A stretch of 64,000 nt of DNA from VRUE01 sp963748075 (GTDB lineage Bacteria > Actinomycetota > Thermoleophilia > Solirubrobacterales > 70-9). Positions 34,104 through 41,590 of the stretch are shown here, piece by piece. The notes under the pieces were generated by a model that worked only from the letters and a program-made list of their open reading frames with translations, was not told where the DNA came from and searched no databases. Position numbers and translations under genes: made by a program. The stretch lies in NCBI GenBank assembly GCA_963748075.1, contig CAVVHQ010000024.1, forward strand, positions 82,408 to 146,407, in the 5' to 3' direction. Numbering within the stretch: position 1 is the stretch's first letter; the number at the start of each line of letters is the position of its first letter.

Positions 34104-34781
34104 GTGGCCGAGCGCGCCCCCCAGGCGATCCGAATGCCCCCCGGAAGGCACCCGCTGCCGCGCGAGTTCATCGCCCGGCACCAGCGCGCCAGGATCATCG
34201 CGGCGCTCGCCGAGGTGACGGTGGAGAAGGGCTACCGCTCGGTCACCGTGGCCGACATCGTGCGCCGCGCCGGGATCGCCCGCAACACCTTCTACGAGAA
34301 CTTCTCCTCCAAGGAGGACTGCTTCCTCGCCGCCTCGGAGTTCGCCCTCGACGAGGCGCTGCGGCGCGTCACCGACGCCGCCGGCAAGGTCGACAGCTGG
34401 CCCGCCCGGGTCAACGTCGGCCTCGCCGCCCTCCTCCACTACGCCGCCACCGAGCCGGCCCTGGCCCGCGCCTGCATCGTCGAGGTGCTCTCCGCCGGCC
34501 CCGCCGCGGTGGAGCGTTACGAAAGCTCGATCCAGGCGTTCGTGCCGCTCCTGCGGTTGGGCCGCAAGGTCTCGCCGAACGGGGAGCAGCTGCCCGAGAC
34601 GCTCGAGGAGACGATCGTCGGCGGGATCTTCTGGATCCTCTACCAGAGGATCGTGATGGGACAGGTGGAGGAGATCGAGGAGCTCCTGCCGGAGCTGGTC
34701 GAGTTCTCGCTCACCCCGTACCTGGGCGCCGAGGCGGCGAAGCGGGCGGCGGCGGTGGCGGAGCCCTCGGTCGAGGGTTAG
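34104..34781 (+). CDS. TetR-family transcriptional regulator
   Basis: 225 residues. The leader RMPPGRHPLPREFIARHQRARI precedes the helix-turn-helix ALAEVTVEKGYRSVTVADIVRRAGIARNTFYENFSSKEDCF. It is a close paralogue of the next gene (shared PPGRHxLPREF leader, ELLPELVEF-LTPYLG ending). Start GTG 34104. The ligand domain conserves AGPAAVERYESSIQAFVP. Tandem duplication of the two regulators is likely. Confidence 0.88.
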   Translation: MAERAPQAIRMPPGRHPLPREFIARHQRARIIAALAEVTVEKGYRSVTVADIVRRAGIARNTFYENFSSKEDCFLAASEFALDEALRRVTDAAGKVDSWPARVNVGLAALLHYAATEPALARACIVEVLSAGPAAVERYESSIQAFVPLLRLGRKVSPNGEQLPETLEETIVGGIFWILYQRIVMGQVEEIEELLPELVEFSLTPYLGAEAAKRAAAVAEPSVEG

Positions 34782-34865
34782 CCAGGGGAGGCGGGCGGGC
34801 TGAGAGCGGCGGCGGAGACGCTGAGCCGCGATTCCCGGGTGCCGGAGCGATATGGTCGCGGGGAC

Positions 34866-35588
34866 GTGGCACGGAAGCGTTCCGGAAAACCCACAAGGAA
34901 AACCACCAGGCCCGCTCCCGAGGCGGAGGACTACCCGCCCGAGCTGGCGCGCCTGCCGCCGGGCCGTCACGGCCTACCGCGCGAGTTCGTCACCCACAAC
35001 CAGCGCGAGCGGCTGATCGCCGGCCTCGCCGAGGCGGTCGCCGAGCACGGCTACTCGGGCGCGACGATCGCTCACATCACCCGCTCCGCCGCGGTCTCCC
35101 GCCGCACCTTCTACGAGCACTTCGCCGGCAAAGACGAGTGCTTCGTCGCCGGCTACGACGCGGTGATGGGCGAACTGCGCGAGCGGGTCTCGGAGGCGTT
35201 CGAGGAGGCCGACGACTGGGCGCAGGCGGTGAAGGCGGGGATCGCCGCGATGCTGCAGTTCCTCGCCGCCAACCCGAGCCTGGCCCGCCTCTGCATGGTC
35301 GAGGCGCTGGTCGCGGGGCCGGCCGTGGTCGAACGCTACGACGCCGCAATCCAGAGCTTCGTCCCCTACTTCCAGAAGGGCCGCGAGGGGCGCTCGCCGG
35401 AGGTCCTCTCACGCCTCTCGGCGACGACCGAGGAAGCGCTGGTCGGCGGCATGGTCTCGCTGATCTCACGCCGCATCATCGCCGGTCGCACCGAGGAGCT
35501 GGAAGAGCTGCTCCCCGACCTGGTCGAGTTCACCCTGACGCCCTACCTCGGCTCTGACGAGGCGGCGAAGATCGCCAACGAAGGCTGA
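34866..35588 (+). CDS. TetR-family transcriptional regulator, tandem paralogue
   Basis: 240 residues beginning with a Lys/Arg-rich tail, then RLPPGRHGLPREFVTHNQRERLI and the helix-turn-helix GLAEAVAEHGYSGATIAHITRSAAVSRRTFYEHFAGKDECF. The ligand domain matches that of the preceding gene (VAGPAVVERYDAAIQSFVPYF; LLPDLVEFTLTPYLG). GTG 34866 is preferred to GTG 34839. It lies 84 bp after its paralogue in the same orientation and converges with the cytochrome b561-like gene. Confidence 0.87.
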   Translation: MARKRSGKPTRKTTRPAPEAEDYPPELARLPPGRHGLPREFVTHNQRERLIAGLAEAVAEHGYSGATIAHITRSAAVSRRTFYEHFAGKDECFVAGYDAVMGELRERVSEAFEEADDWAQAVKAGIAAMLQFLAANPSLARLCMVEALVAGPAVVERYDAAIQSFVPYFQKGREGRSPEVLSRLSATTEEALVGGMVSLISRRIIAGRTEELEELLPDLVEFTLTPYLGSDEAAKIANEG

Positions 35589-35617
35589 GTCCTTCTGCTG
35601 ACCAGCAGACTCCCGGC

Positions 35618-36226
35618 TCAGCCGAGCGGGGCCGACAGCCAGGGGCCGATCAGCGAGATCGTCGCCAGGGCGAGGGCGAGGCCGGCGAGGAGGGAGCCGG
35701 CCAGGGTCACCAGCCGCAGGCCGGAGCCGGCGAGGTGGGCGTCGCGGCCGCCGGCGCGGCGCCAGTCGGGGGTGGCCAGCCTGGGGATCTCGAGCAGGTG
35801 GCCGAGCACGTGGGCGCTCATCAGCGCGAACCAGGCGAAGAAGCTCGCCTTGTGCAGGAGCTTCAGCGTCGGGTGGGCGGGCCCGGCGATCGCCAGGGCG
35901 ACGCCGGTCGCCAGCAGTGCCAGGGTGGTGAGGACGACCCCGGGGGCCAGCAGGCGCAGGAGGAGCGGCGGCGGTCCCTTGCGGCGGTAGGAGGGGGTGC
36001 GCAGGTAGTAGCGGGCAAAGCGCCAGCCGGTGCTGCCCAGCTTCAGCGCGACCGGTGGGACCAGCAGCATGCCGATGAAGACGTGGGGCCCGACCAGGCT
36101 GCCGATGAAGGGGATGGTCGCCCCCTCCAGCGCCAGCAGCAGCAGCAGGATCGCCGCGGCGCCGCCGGTCAGCCGGGCGTTGGCGGCGACGCCGTCGCCG
36201 CTCGCGGCTCTGGCCTCGCTGTACAC
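35618..36226 (-). CDS. Small polytopic membrane protein, cytochrome b561-like
   Basis: 202 residues with about five helices and histidines placed within them: GPHVFIGMLLVPPVALK, LKLLHKASFFAWFALMSAHVLGHLLEIPRL. Spaced intramembrane histidines suggest haem b ligation as in cytochrome b561/ferric reductase-like proteins, but the family is not certain. GTG start. It is the last gene of a possible ABC-two-component operon, 41 bp after the histidine kinase. Confidence 0.6.
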   Translation of the reverse strand: MYSEARAASGDGVAANARLTGGAAAILLLLLALEGATIPFIGSLVGPHVFIGMLLVPPVALKLGSTGWRFARYYLRTPSYRRKGPPPLLLRLLAPGVVLTTLALLATGVALAIAGPAHPTLKLLHKASFFAWFALMSAHVLGHLLEIPRLATPDWRRAGGRDAHLAGSGLRLVTLAGSLLAGLALALATISLIGPWLSAPLG

Positions 36227-36267
36227 CGGGGCGATCCTGCCCGTGCCCGCTTACTGCCGCCTAACGC

Positions 36268-37182
36268 TCAGGTGAGAGGTTTCTCAGCGACGAAGCCACC
36301 CAGCTCGACGCAGAGGCGGGCGCCGCCGAGCGGCGAGTCCTCGACCCGGATGCGGCCGCCGTGCAGCTCGACGATCGAGCGGGCGATCGCCAGGCCGAGG
36401 CCGCTGCCCCCCGTGTCGCGGTCGCGGGCCGCCCCGCTGCGGTGGAAGCGGTCGAAGACGCGGTCGCGCTCGGCCGGCGGGATTCCCGGGCCGTCGTCGT
36501 CGACGCGGATCGTCAGCCGCCCGCCCCGCGCCTCGGCCGAGACCTCGACCCGCCCAGCCGGGCCGGCGTGGCGACGCGCGTTGGCGGCCAGGTTGCGCAG
36601 CACCTGGGTCAGCCGGTCGGGGTCGGCGACGAGCGTCCCCGCCGGCGAGGGGCCGAGCACGACGGCGGCGTCGCCGTCGTGCTCGGCGAAGCCGCGCAGG
36701 AAGGGGGTCAGCTCGAGGCGCCGCGGTCGCAGCGGCGCTCCCTCGTCGAGCCTGGCCAGGGCGAGCAGCTCTTCGACCAGCCGCTCGATCCGCGCCAGCT
36801 CCGCCCCGACCAGGCCCTCCACCCGCCGCACGTCGGCGCTGTCCGGGCTGCGCTGCCGGCCCAGCACCTCGAGCTGACCGCGGATCGCGGTCAGCGGCGT
36901 GCGCAGCTCGTGCGAGGCGTCGGAGACGAAGCGCCGCTGCCGCGCGAAGGCCTCGTCGACCCAGTAGCCGGCGAGCAGCGCCGCGGCGAGGATCAGACCT
37001 GCGGCGAGGAGGAAGGCGACGATCACCTCGAGCTGGGCCTCGCCGCGCCCGACCCGCCCGGAATCGTCGGCGACCTGGTCGAGCACGGCGAGGAAGAGCA
37101 CGGCGAGGGCGGCGAGGACGGTGGCGACGACGACCACGGCCCGCCGCCCGCGGCGGCCGAGGCGCGACCAGGCGCCCCTCAT
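36268..37182 (-). CDS. Sensor histidine kinase
   Basis: 304 residues. Two N-terminal helices (about 15-36 and 48-72) bracket a very short external loop. The HisKA domain has RRFVSDASHELRTPLTAIRGQLE with the phospho-His, and the HATPase domain has NLAANARRHA, RVDDDGPGIP and GGSGLGLAIARSIVELHGG. There is no HAMP domain and little sensor region, so the signal is probably within the membrane, as in kinases linked to ABC exporters. It overlaps the response regulator gene by 4 bases. Confidence 0.92.
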   Translation of the reverse strand: MRGAWSRLGRRGRRAVVVVATVLAALAVLFLAVLDQVADDSGRVGRGEAQLEVIVAFLLAAGLILAAALLAGYWVDEAFARQRRFVSDASHELRTPLTAIRGQLEVLGRQRSPDSADVRRVEGLVGAELARIERLVEELLALARLDEGAPLRPRRLELTPFLRGFAEHDGDAAVVLGPSPAGTLVADPDRLTQVLRNLAANARRHAGPAGRVEVSAEARGGRLTIRVDDDGPGIPPAERDRVFDRFHRSGAARDRDTGGSGLGLAIARSIVELHGGRIRVEDSPLGGARLCVELGGFVAEKPLT

Positions 37183-37853
37183 CGCTCGGCGAGGCGGTAG
37201 CCGACGGAGCGCACCGTCTCGATCGGGGCGGGCGAGTCGGGCAGCTCCAGGCGACGGCGCAGGTAGCCGACGTAGACCTGGACGACGTTCGTGCCGGGGT
37301 CGTGGTCGTAGCCCCAGACGGAGGAGAGCAGCTCGGAGTGGGTGCAGACCTGGCCGGGGCGGCGCATCAGGTGGGCGAGCAGCTCGAGCTCGCGCTCGGG
37401 GAGGCGCACCAAGCGGCCGTCGCGCTCGACCCGCCGCGAGAGGAGGTCGAGTCGCATGCCCGCCGCCTCCAGCGTCGCGACCCCCGCCTCGCCCTGCGGC
37501 TGGCGCAGGTGCGCCCTCACCCGCGCCGCCAGCTCGTCGAAGGAGAAGGGCTTGGCGAGGTAGTCGGTGGCGCCTGCGTCGAGGCCCTCGACCCGGTCGG
37601 CGACCTCGCCCTTCGCGGTCAGCAGGATCACCGGCAGGGCCGGCTTCGCGCGCCGCACCGCCGCGAGCACCTCCATCCCGTCCCGGCCCGGCAGCATCCG
37701 GTCGAGGATCAGCAGGTCGACGCCCTCGCTCAGCGCCAGCCGCTCGCCCTCGACCCCGTCGGCAGCGGTGAGCACCGCGTGGCCCTCGCCTTCGAGGCCG
37801 CGTGCCAGAAAGTCGGCGATCGCCGTTTCGTCCTCGACCACCAGGATCTCCAC
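37179..37853 (-). CDS. OmpR/PhoB-family response regulator
   Basis: 224 residues. The receiver domain shows ILVVEDETAIADFLARGLEGEGH, the phospho-Asp in VDLLILDRMLPGRDG and the Lys in DYLAKPFSFDEL. The winged-helix DNA-binding domain shows RLPERELELLAHLMRRPGQVCTHSELLSSVWGYDHDPGTNVVQVYVGYLRRRLE. It is partnered with the overlapping histidine kinase and lies 35 bp after the ABC permease genes, which it may regulate. Confidence 0.94.
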   Translation of the reverse strand: MEILVVEDETAIADFLARGLEGEGHAVLTAADGVEGERLALSEGVDLLILDRMLPGRDGMEVLAAVRRAKPALPVILLTAKGEVADRVEGLDAGATDYLAKPFSFDELAARVRAHLRQPQGEAGVATLEAAGMRLDLLSRRVERDGRLVRLPERELELLAHLMRRPGQVCTHSELLSSVWGYDHDPGTNVVQVYVGYLRRRLELPDSPAPIETVRSVGYRLAER

Positions 37854-37888
37854 GGAGGCGATGCTAGCTGCGTGCGGCGGCCGGTCCC

Positions 37889-38653
37889 TCAGCCCGCCGC
37901 TTCGGCGCGGCGCAGGCCGCCGCGCGCCCAGAGGGCGAAGAGAAGCGGCAGGGCGACGGCGATTGCGAAGGCGAGGCCGACGACGGTCGGCTCCCCGGAG
38001 ATGAAGCCGCGGCCGGCCTCGAGCAGGGCGGTGACCGGGTTGACCGAGGCGACCGCGTGGATCCAGCCGCTGAGCAGCTCGAGCGGCACGTAGACCGGGG
38101 CGAGGAAGAGGATGAGGAAGGCCGGGAACTGCATCAGCGGCCCGCCCTGGATCGAGCGGACCCGCATCGCCACGCCCGCCGCCCAGAGGGTCGCCGCGAC
38201 GTTGACGAGGACGGCAAGCCCGCAGAGGCCGAACAGGTCGACGCCGCTGCCGGCGACCTGCATGCCGGCGACCAGCGCGACGGTTGTCAGCACCGCCCAG
38301 GTCACCCCCGCCCGGACCAGCGCCGCCAGCGCGTAGCCGGCGACGATCGCCCGCCGGTCGGTCGCCGCCAGCAGGTAGCGGCGGGCGAAGCCGCTCTCGA
38401 AGTCGCGGGCGATGCCGAAGCCGGTGAAGACGCCGCCGAAGGCCGCCGACTGGAGCAGGACGAAGACGAACTGAAAGGCGGTGTAGCCGCTGGGAAAGTC
38501 GAAGCCGGGGACATTGCCGATCGCCGAGAGGCCGCCGGCGAAGGCGGTGAAGAAGAACAGCGGGAAGACGAGCGAGGGCAGCAGGAAGGCGGGGTTGGTG
38601 AGGTAGTTGTGGACGCTGCGCCAGGCGACGGCGAGCGCGATCCTGCGGCTCAC
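37889..38653 (-). CDS. ABC-2 type transporter permease
   Basis: 254 residues with six helices of the ABC-2/DrrB type. The N-terminus is RRIALAVAWRSVHNYLTNPAFLLPSLVFPLFFFTAF, and the domain contains SGFARRYLLAATDRRAIVAGY and LELLSGWIHAVASVNPVTALLEAGR. The GTG start overlaps the preceding permease stop by 4 bases (GTGA). It forms the membrane channel with its partner permease and the ATPase encoded upstream. The substrate is unknown; drug or lipid export is typical. Confidence 0.88.
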   Translation of the reverse strand: MSRRIALAVAWRSVHNYLTNPAFLLPSLVFPLFFFTAFAGGLSAIGNVPGFDFPSGYTAFQFVFVLLQSAAFGGVFTGFGIARDFESGFARRYLLAATDRRAIVAGYALAALVRAGVTWAVLTTVALVAGMQVAGSGVDLFGLCGLAVLVNVAATLWAAGVAMRVRSIQGGPLMQFPAFLILFLAPVYVPLELLSGWIHAVASVNPVTALLEAGRGFISGEPTVVGLAFAIAVALPLLFALWARGGLRRAEAAG

Positions 38654-39429
38654 GTCCGCACCAGCCTCGACTTCAGCGCGGTCGCGGCGGCGAACATGCC
38701 GACCGCGAGGATCGCCGCGGCGATCCCGAAGCCGAGCGCCAGGTCGCCGACGTTCCAGCCTTCGATCAGCAGCGAGCGGAAGGCCTGGAGCAGGTAGGAG
38801 ACCGGGTTGGCGCTGGCGACGTCGTGGAACCACTGAGTCTGGATCACGTCGAGCGGCAGCGCCATCGAGGAGATGAAGAGGAAGACGAAGAAGACGGGGA
38901 AGAGGCTCTGCACCGCCTCTCCCGAACCGGTGCGCAGCGCCGCGAACAGGCCGATCGAGCCGAAGCCGACGGTGATCGACACCGCGAGTGCGACGATCGT
39001 CAGCGCGCCGCCCACCCCGGCGGCCAGCTCGGCGCCGGCGATCAGGCCTACCGCGAGGTAGGTCGTCGCCTGCACCAGCCCGAGCACGACCGCACCGGCG
39101 AGCAGTCCGCTGAGCAGCGCCACGCCGCGCAGCGGGGTCAGCGCCAGCCGGTTGAGGAAGCCGGTCTCGATGTCCCGCGCCAGGTCCGTGCCGGCGTTCA
39201 TCACCGAGAACAGGGCGCCCTGCATGAAGGGCACCGCGAGCGCGAAGGTGAGGTAGGAGTCGGTCGGGAAGCCGGGCAGGTCGGTGGCCTCTTTCAGCCC
39301 GCCCGAGTTGACCGCCAGCAGGAACAGCGGGAAGATCAGCGCCGGGACGATCTGCGCCGGCTGGCGCAGGGTGCGCAGCACCGAGCGGCGGGCGAGCTGG
39401 CCGACCTGGGTGGGCAGGGCGGCGTTCAC
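38650..39429 (-). CDS. ABC-2 type transporter permease
   Basis: 259 residues of the same family as the next gene, with the motif RSVLRTLRQPAQIVPALIFPLFLLAVN, ETGFLNRLALTPLRGVALLSGLLAG and LPLDVIQTQWFHDVASANPVSYLLQAFRSLL. The two permeases are probably an ancient duplication and form a heterodimer. ATG at 39429 overlaps the ATPase stop by 4 bases. Confidence 0.88.
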   Translation of the reverse strand: MNAALPTQVGQLARRSVLRTLRQPAQIVPALIFPLFLLAVNSGGLKEATDLPGFPTDSYLTFALAVPFMQGALFSVMNAGTDLARDIETGFLNRLALTPLRGVALLSGLLAGAVVLGLVQATTYLAVGLIAGAELAAGVGGALTIVALAVSITVGFGSIGLFAALRTGSGEAVQSLFPVFFVFLFISSMALPLDVIQTQWFHDVASANPVSYLLQAFRSLLIEGWNVGDLALGFGIAAAILAVGMFAAATALKSRLVRT

Positions 39430-40445
39430 GCGCCGACCGCCTCCGTCTCCTCGCTCGCCGCCTCGGGCGCGGCCGCCTCCTCGGCCCCCTCCAGCGAGCG
39501 CCCGGTCTTGGCGAGGAATACGTCGTCGAGCGAGGGGGCGTGGAGCTGGAGCCGCTCGATCGCGATCCCCTCGGCGTCGAGCGCCCGCACCACCTCGGCG
39601 AGCTGGCGCTCGCCGCCCTCGAGCAGGACCGAGGCGCCCTCGCGGCGCGAGCCCTCGGCTGCCTCGCCGAAGCGCGACAGCACCGCGGCGACCCGCCGGC
39701 GGTCCTCCGCCTCGCGCGGGACCGCCTCGACGGTCGGACGGCCGATCTCCGCCTTCAACGCGGCCGGCGTTCCCTCGGCGACGATCCGACCGCGATCGAT
39801 GATCCCGACCCGGTCGGCGAGCGCGTCGGCCTCCTCCAAGTACTGGGTGGTGAGGAAGACGGTGACGCCGTCCTCGGCGGCGAGCCGCGCCACCTCGTCC
39901 CAGAGCGCGGTGCGGCTCTGGATGTCGAGCCCGGTGGTCGGCTCGTCGAGGAAGAGGATGCGCGGGCCGTGGACCAGGGCCAGCGCCAGGTCGAGCCGCC
40001 GTTTCATCCCGCCCGAGTAGCCGCCGACCTTGCGGTCGGCCGCCTGCGAGAGGCCGACCCGGGCGAGCAGCTCGCGGCCGCGCTCGGCGCGCTCGGCCTT
40101 CGGCAGCCCGTGCAACGCGGTCTGCAGGCGCATGTGCTCGCGGCCGCTGAGCAGCGGGTCGAGCGCCGCCTCCTGGAGCGCCGCGCCGATCGAGGCCCGC
40201 ACCCGCGGCCCTTCCGTGGCGATGTCGTGCCCGCCGACCCGCGCCGTGCCCGCGGTGGGGGGAAGCAGCGTCGTCAGCATCAGCACCGTGGTCGACTTGC
40301 CCGCTCCGTTCGGCCCGAGGAAGCCGTAGATCTCCCCCGGCGCGACCCGCAGGTCGATCCCGTCGACTGCCCGCGGCCCGTTCTTGAACTCGCGCACCAA
40401 CCCTTCTACTTCGATCCCCGCTCGCTCTCTGCCATCAGCCGTCAT
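39426..40445 (-). CDS. ABC transporter ATP-binding protein (DrrA-like)
   Basis: 339 residues. Walker A GPNGAGKSTTVLML, signature YSGGMKRRLDLALALVHGPRILFLDEPTTGLD with Walker B, and the H-loop position replaced by Q in LTTQYLEEAD, as is usual in DrrA-type proteins. The C-terminal ~100 residues are the DUF4162 domain found in antibiotic and lipid exporters. It leads a tightly coupled operon of two permeases and a two-component system and diverges from a MarR regulator 81 bp away. Confidence 0.93.
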   Translation of the reverse strand: MTADGRERAGIEVEGLVREFKNGPRAVDGIDLRVAPGEIYGFLGPNGAGKSTTVLMLTTLLPPTAGTARVGGHDIATEGPRVRASIGAALQEAALDPLLSGREHMRLQTALHGLPKAERAERGRELLARVGLSQAADRKVGGYSGGMKRRLDLALALVHGPRILFLDEPTTGLDIQSRTALWDEVARLAAEDGVTVFLTTQYLEEADALADRVGIIDRGRIVAEGTPAALKAEIGRPTVEAVPREAEDRRRVAAVLSRFGEAAEGSRREGASVLLEGGERQLAEVVRALDAEGIAIERLQLHAPSLDDVFLAKTGRSLEGAEEAAAPEAASEETEAVGA

Positions 40446-40526
40446 CGTCGCTCCAGTGGATTCTTCAGGTTGCCGGTCGATGTCAATAGTTGAGGTTACA
40501 AAATATTGAGACTATGATGCATCCCG
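40446..40526. promoter_or_regulatory. AT-rich divergent operator region, ABC operon / MarR
   Basis: This 81-bp gap is strikingly AT-rich in a GC-rich genome. TCAATA (40479-40484) and TATTGA (40503-40508) form an inverted repeat, and TTGAGGTTACAAAATATTGAG carries a partial direct repeat. The MarR product is likely to bind here and repress both directions, as is usual for divergent marR-exporter pairs; this is inference. Confidence 0.5.
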
Positions 40527-40967
40527 ATGGACGAAGCGAAGGCAAGGAAGGACCGCCGGGCGCCCCCCGCCAGTCCCATGGCGGGGGAAGCCTGGAGCCT
40601 GCTGAGGCAGCTCGTCTACCCGCCGCCGTTCCTGGCGATCGCCCGCCGGCTCGGCCTCAGCCCGGCTTCGTTCGGCGCGCTGCGGGCGCTCGATCGGCCG
40701 CGGGCGATGAGCGAGATCGCCGAGCTCCTCCACTGTGACAACTCGAACGTCACCGGCATCGTCGACGGTCTCGAAGAGCGTGGCCTGGCAACTCGCACGA
40801 GCTCCGAGGAGGACCGCCGCGTCAAGCTGATCGCCCTGACCGCCGAGGGCCGCCGCGTCCGCGGCCGCCTGGTCCGTTCGGTCGAGAAGCCCCCATCCTG
40901 GCTCTTGAGCCTCTCCGCCAAGGACCAGCGCACCTTGCGCGACCTGCTCAGGCGAGCGGGGCGCTAG
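40527..40967 (+). CDS. MarR-family transcriptional regulator
   Basis: 146 residues. The winged helix-turn-helix shows SPASFGALRALDRPRAMSEIAELLHCDNSNVTGIVDGLEERGLATRTSSEEDRRVKLIALT, with the typical DxRxxxxxLT wing. MarR proteins sense small aromatic ligands and control exporters. It is divergent from the DrrAB-like operon and so is its likely regulator. Its last 20 bases overlap the TetR remnant on the opposite strand. Confidence 0.9.
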   Translation: MDEAKARKDRRAPPASPMAGEAWSLLRQLVYPPPFLAIARRLGLSPASFGALRALDRPRAMSEIAELLHCDNSNVTGIVDGLEERGLATRTSSEEDRRVKLIALTAEGRRVRGRLVRSVEKPPSWLLSLSAKDQRTLRDLLRRAGR

Positions 40968-41120
40968 CGCCGAGACCCAGCCGTCGGGCGATCGCGCTCC
41001 GCGCCCGGCCGAGGGCGGCGCGGTCGCCCTGCAGGAGGAAGGCGGTGTTGGCGGCGACCAGCATCGCGTTCAGCTCGAAGGCGAGCTGGCTCGCCTGCTC
41101 CCCGGCCGGCAGCTCATCGC
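40948..41120 (-). pseudogene. C-terminal remnant of a TetR-family regulator
   Basis: The minus strand reads LPAGEQASQLAFELNAMLVAANTAFLLQGDRAALGRARSAIARRLGLG to a stop at 40948. This matches the end of the TetR ligand domain (ELxALLxGANxAFLLxGDxxALxRARxAI). No helix-turn-helix precedes it; the homology ends at about 41120, where a tautomerase remnant begins on the other strand. Confidence 0.75.
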
Positions 41121-41312
41121 GCTCCTGCCCGCGGAGAGGCGCGAGATGGTGAGCGGGTCTCGGAGGCCGTGATCGGGGTCGAGGGCGAGTCGCTGCGCCC
41201 GGTGACCCACACGGTGATCACCGAGACCCCGAGCGGCGAGTGGGCGATCGGCGGTAAGCCGCTGACCGCGGAGGACGTGCGGGCGAAGCGCTCCGAGGGC
41301 GCGCCTGCCTAA
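41121..41312 (+). pseudogene. C-terminal remnant of a tautomerase-family protein, with frameshift
   Basis: The plus strand reads LLPAERREMV, then after a one-base loss at 41149-41151 continues ERVSEAVIGVEGESLRPVTHTVITETPSGEWAIGGKPLTAEDVRAKR to TAA 41310. The TEAVI...VTHTVITETPSGEWAIGG pattern is that of 4-oxalocrotonate-tautomerase-like proteins. The N-terminus with the catalytic Pro1 is missing. It directly abuts the truncated TetR. Confidence 0.75.
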
Positions 41313-41365
41313 GAACCCATCCCCATCGTGCGTACCGGGTCAGTTTCAACTCGATCGCTGTGGGC

Positions 41366-41414
41366 TCGATTGGGACTTTGACCCCCCAAAAACGGGGGTC
41401 AAAGTCCCAATCGA
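41366..41414. terminator. 21-bp perfect inverted repeat with A-rich loop
   Basis: Bases 41366-41386 are the exact reverse complement of 41394-41414, around the loop CAAAAAC. It lies between the tautomerase remnant and the hydrolase-cyclase gene. No T tract follows on either strand. A symmetric stem could act as a bidirectional terminator or a cruciform. Apart from this hairpin, 41313-41590 shows no gene. Confidence 0.65.
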
Positions 41415-41590
41415 CTGAATCGAGGCCTCAGTCCCCCGCCTCTGCCTTGGCCGGAGGCGATCTCCGAGGCGGAGCCGGGGTGGCCTGGAGCTGACCCGGA
41501 AAAGAGAGGCGATCGAGCCGGGCGCCCGCGGGCGCCCGGCCGCTCGGCGCCGAGAGGCGGGAGCTTGACGGCGCGCCGGCGGGGCGTAGT

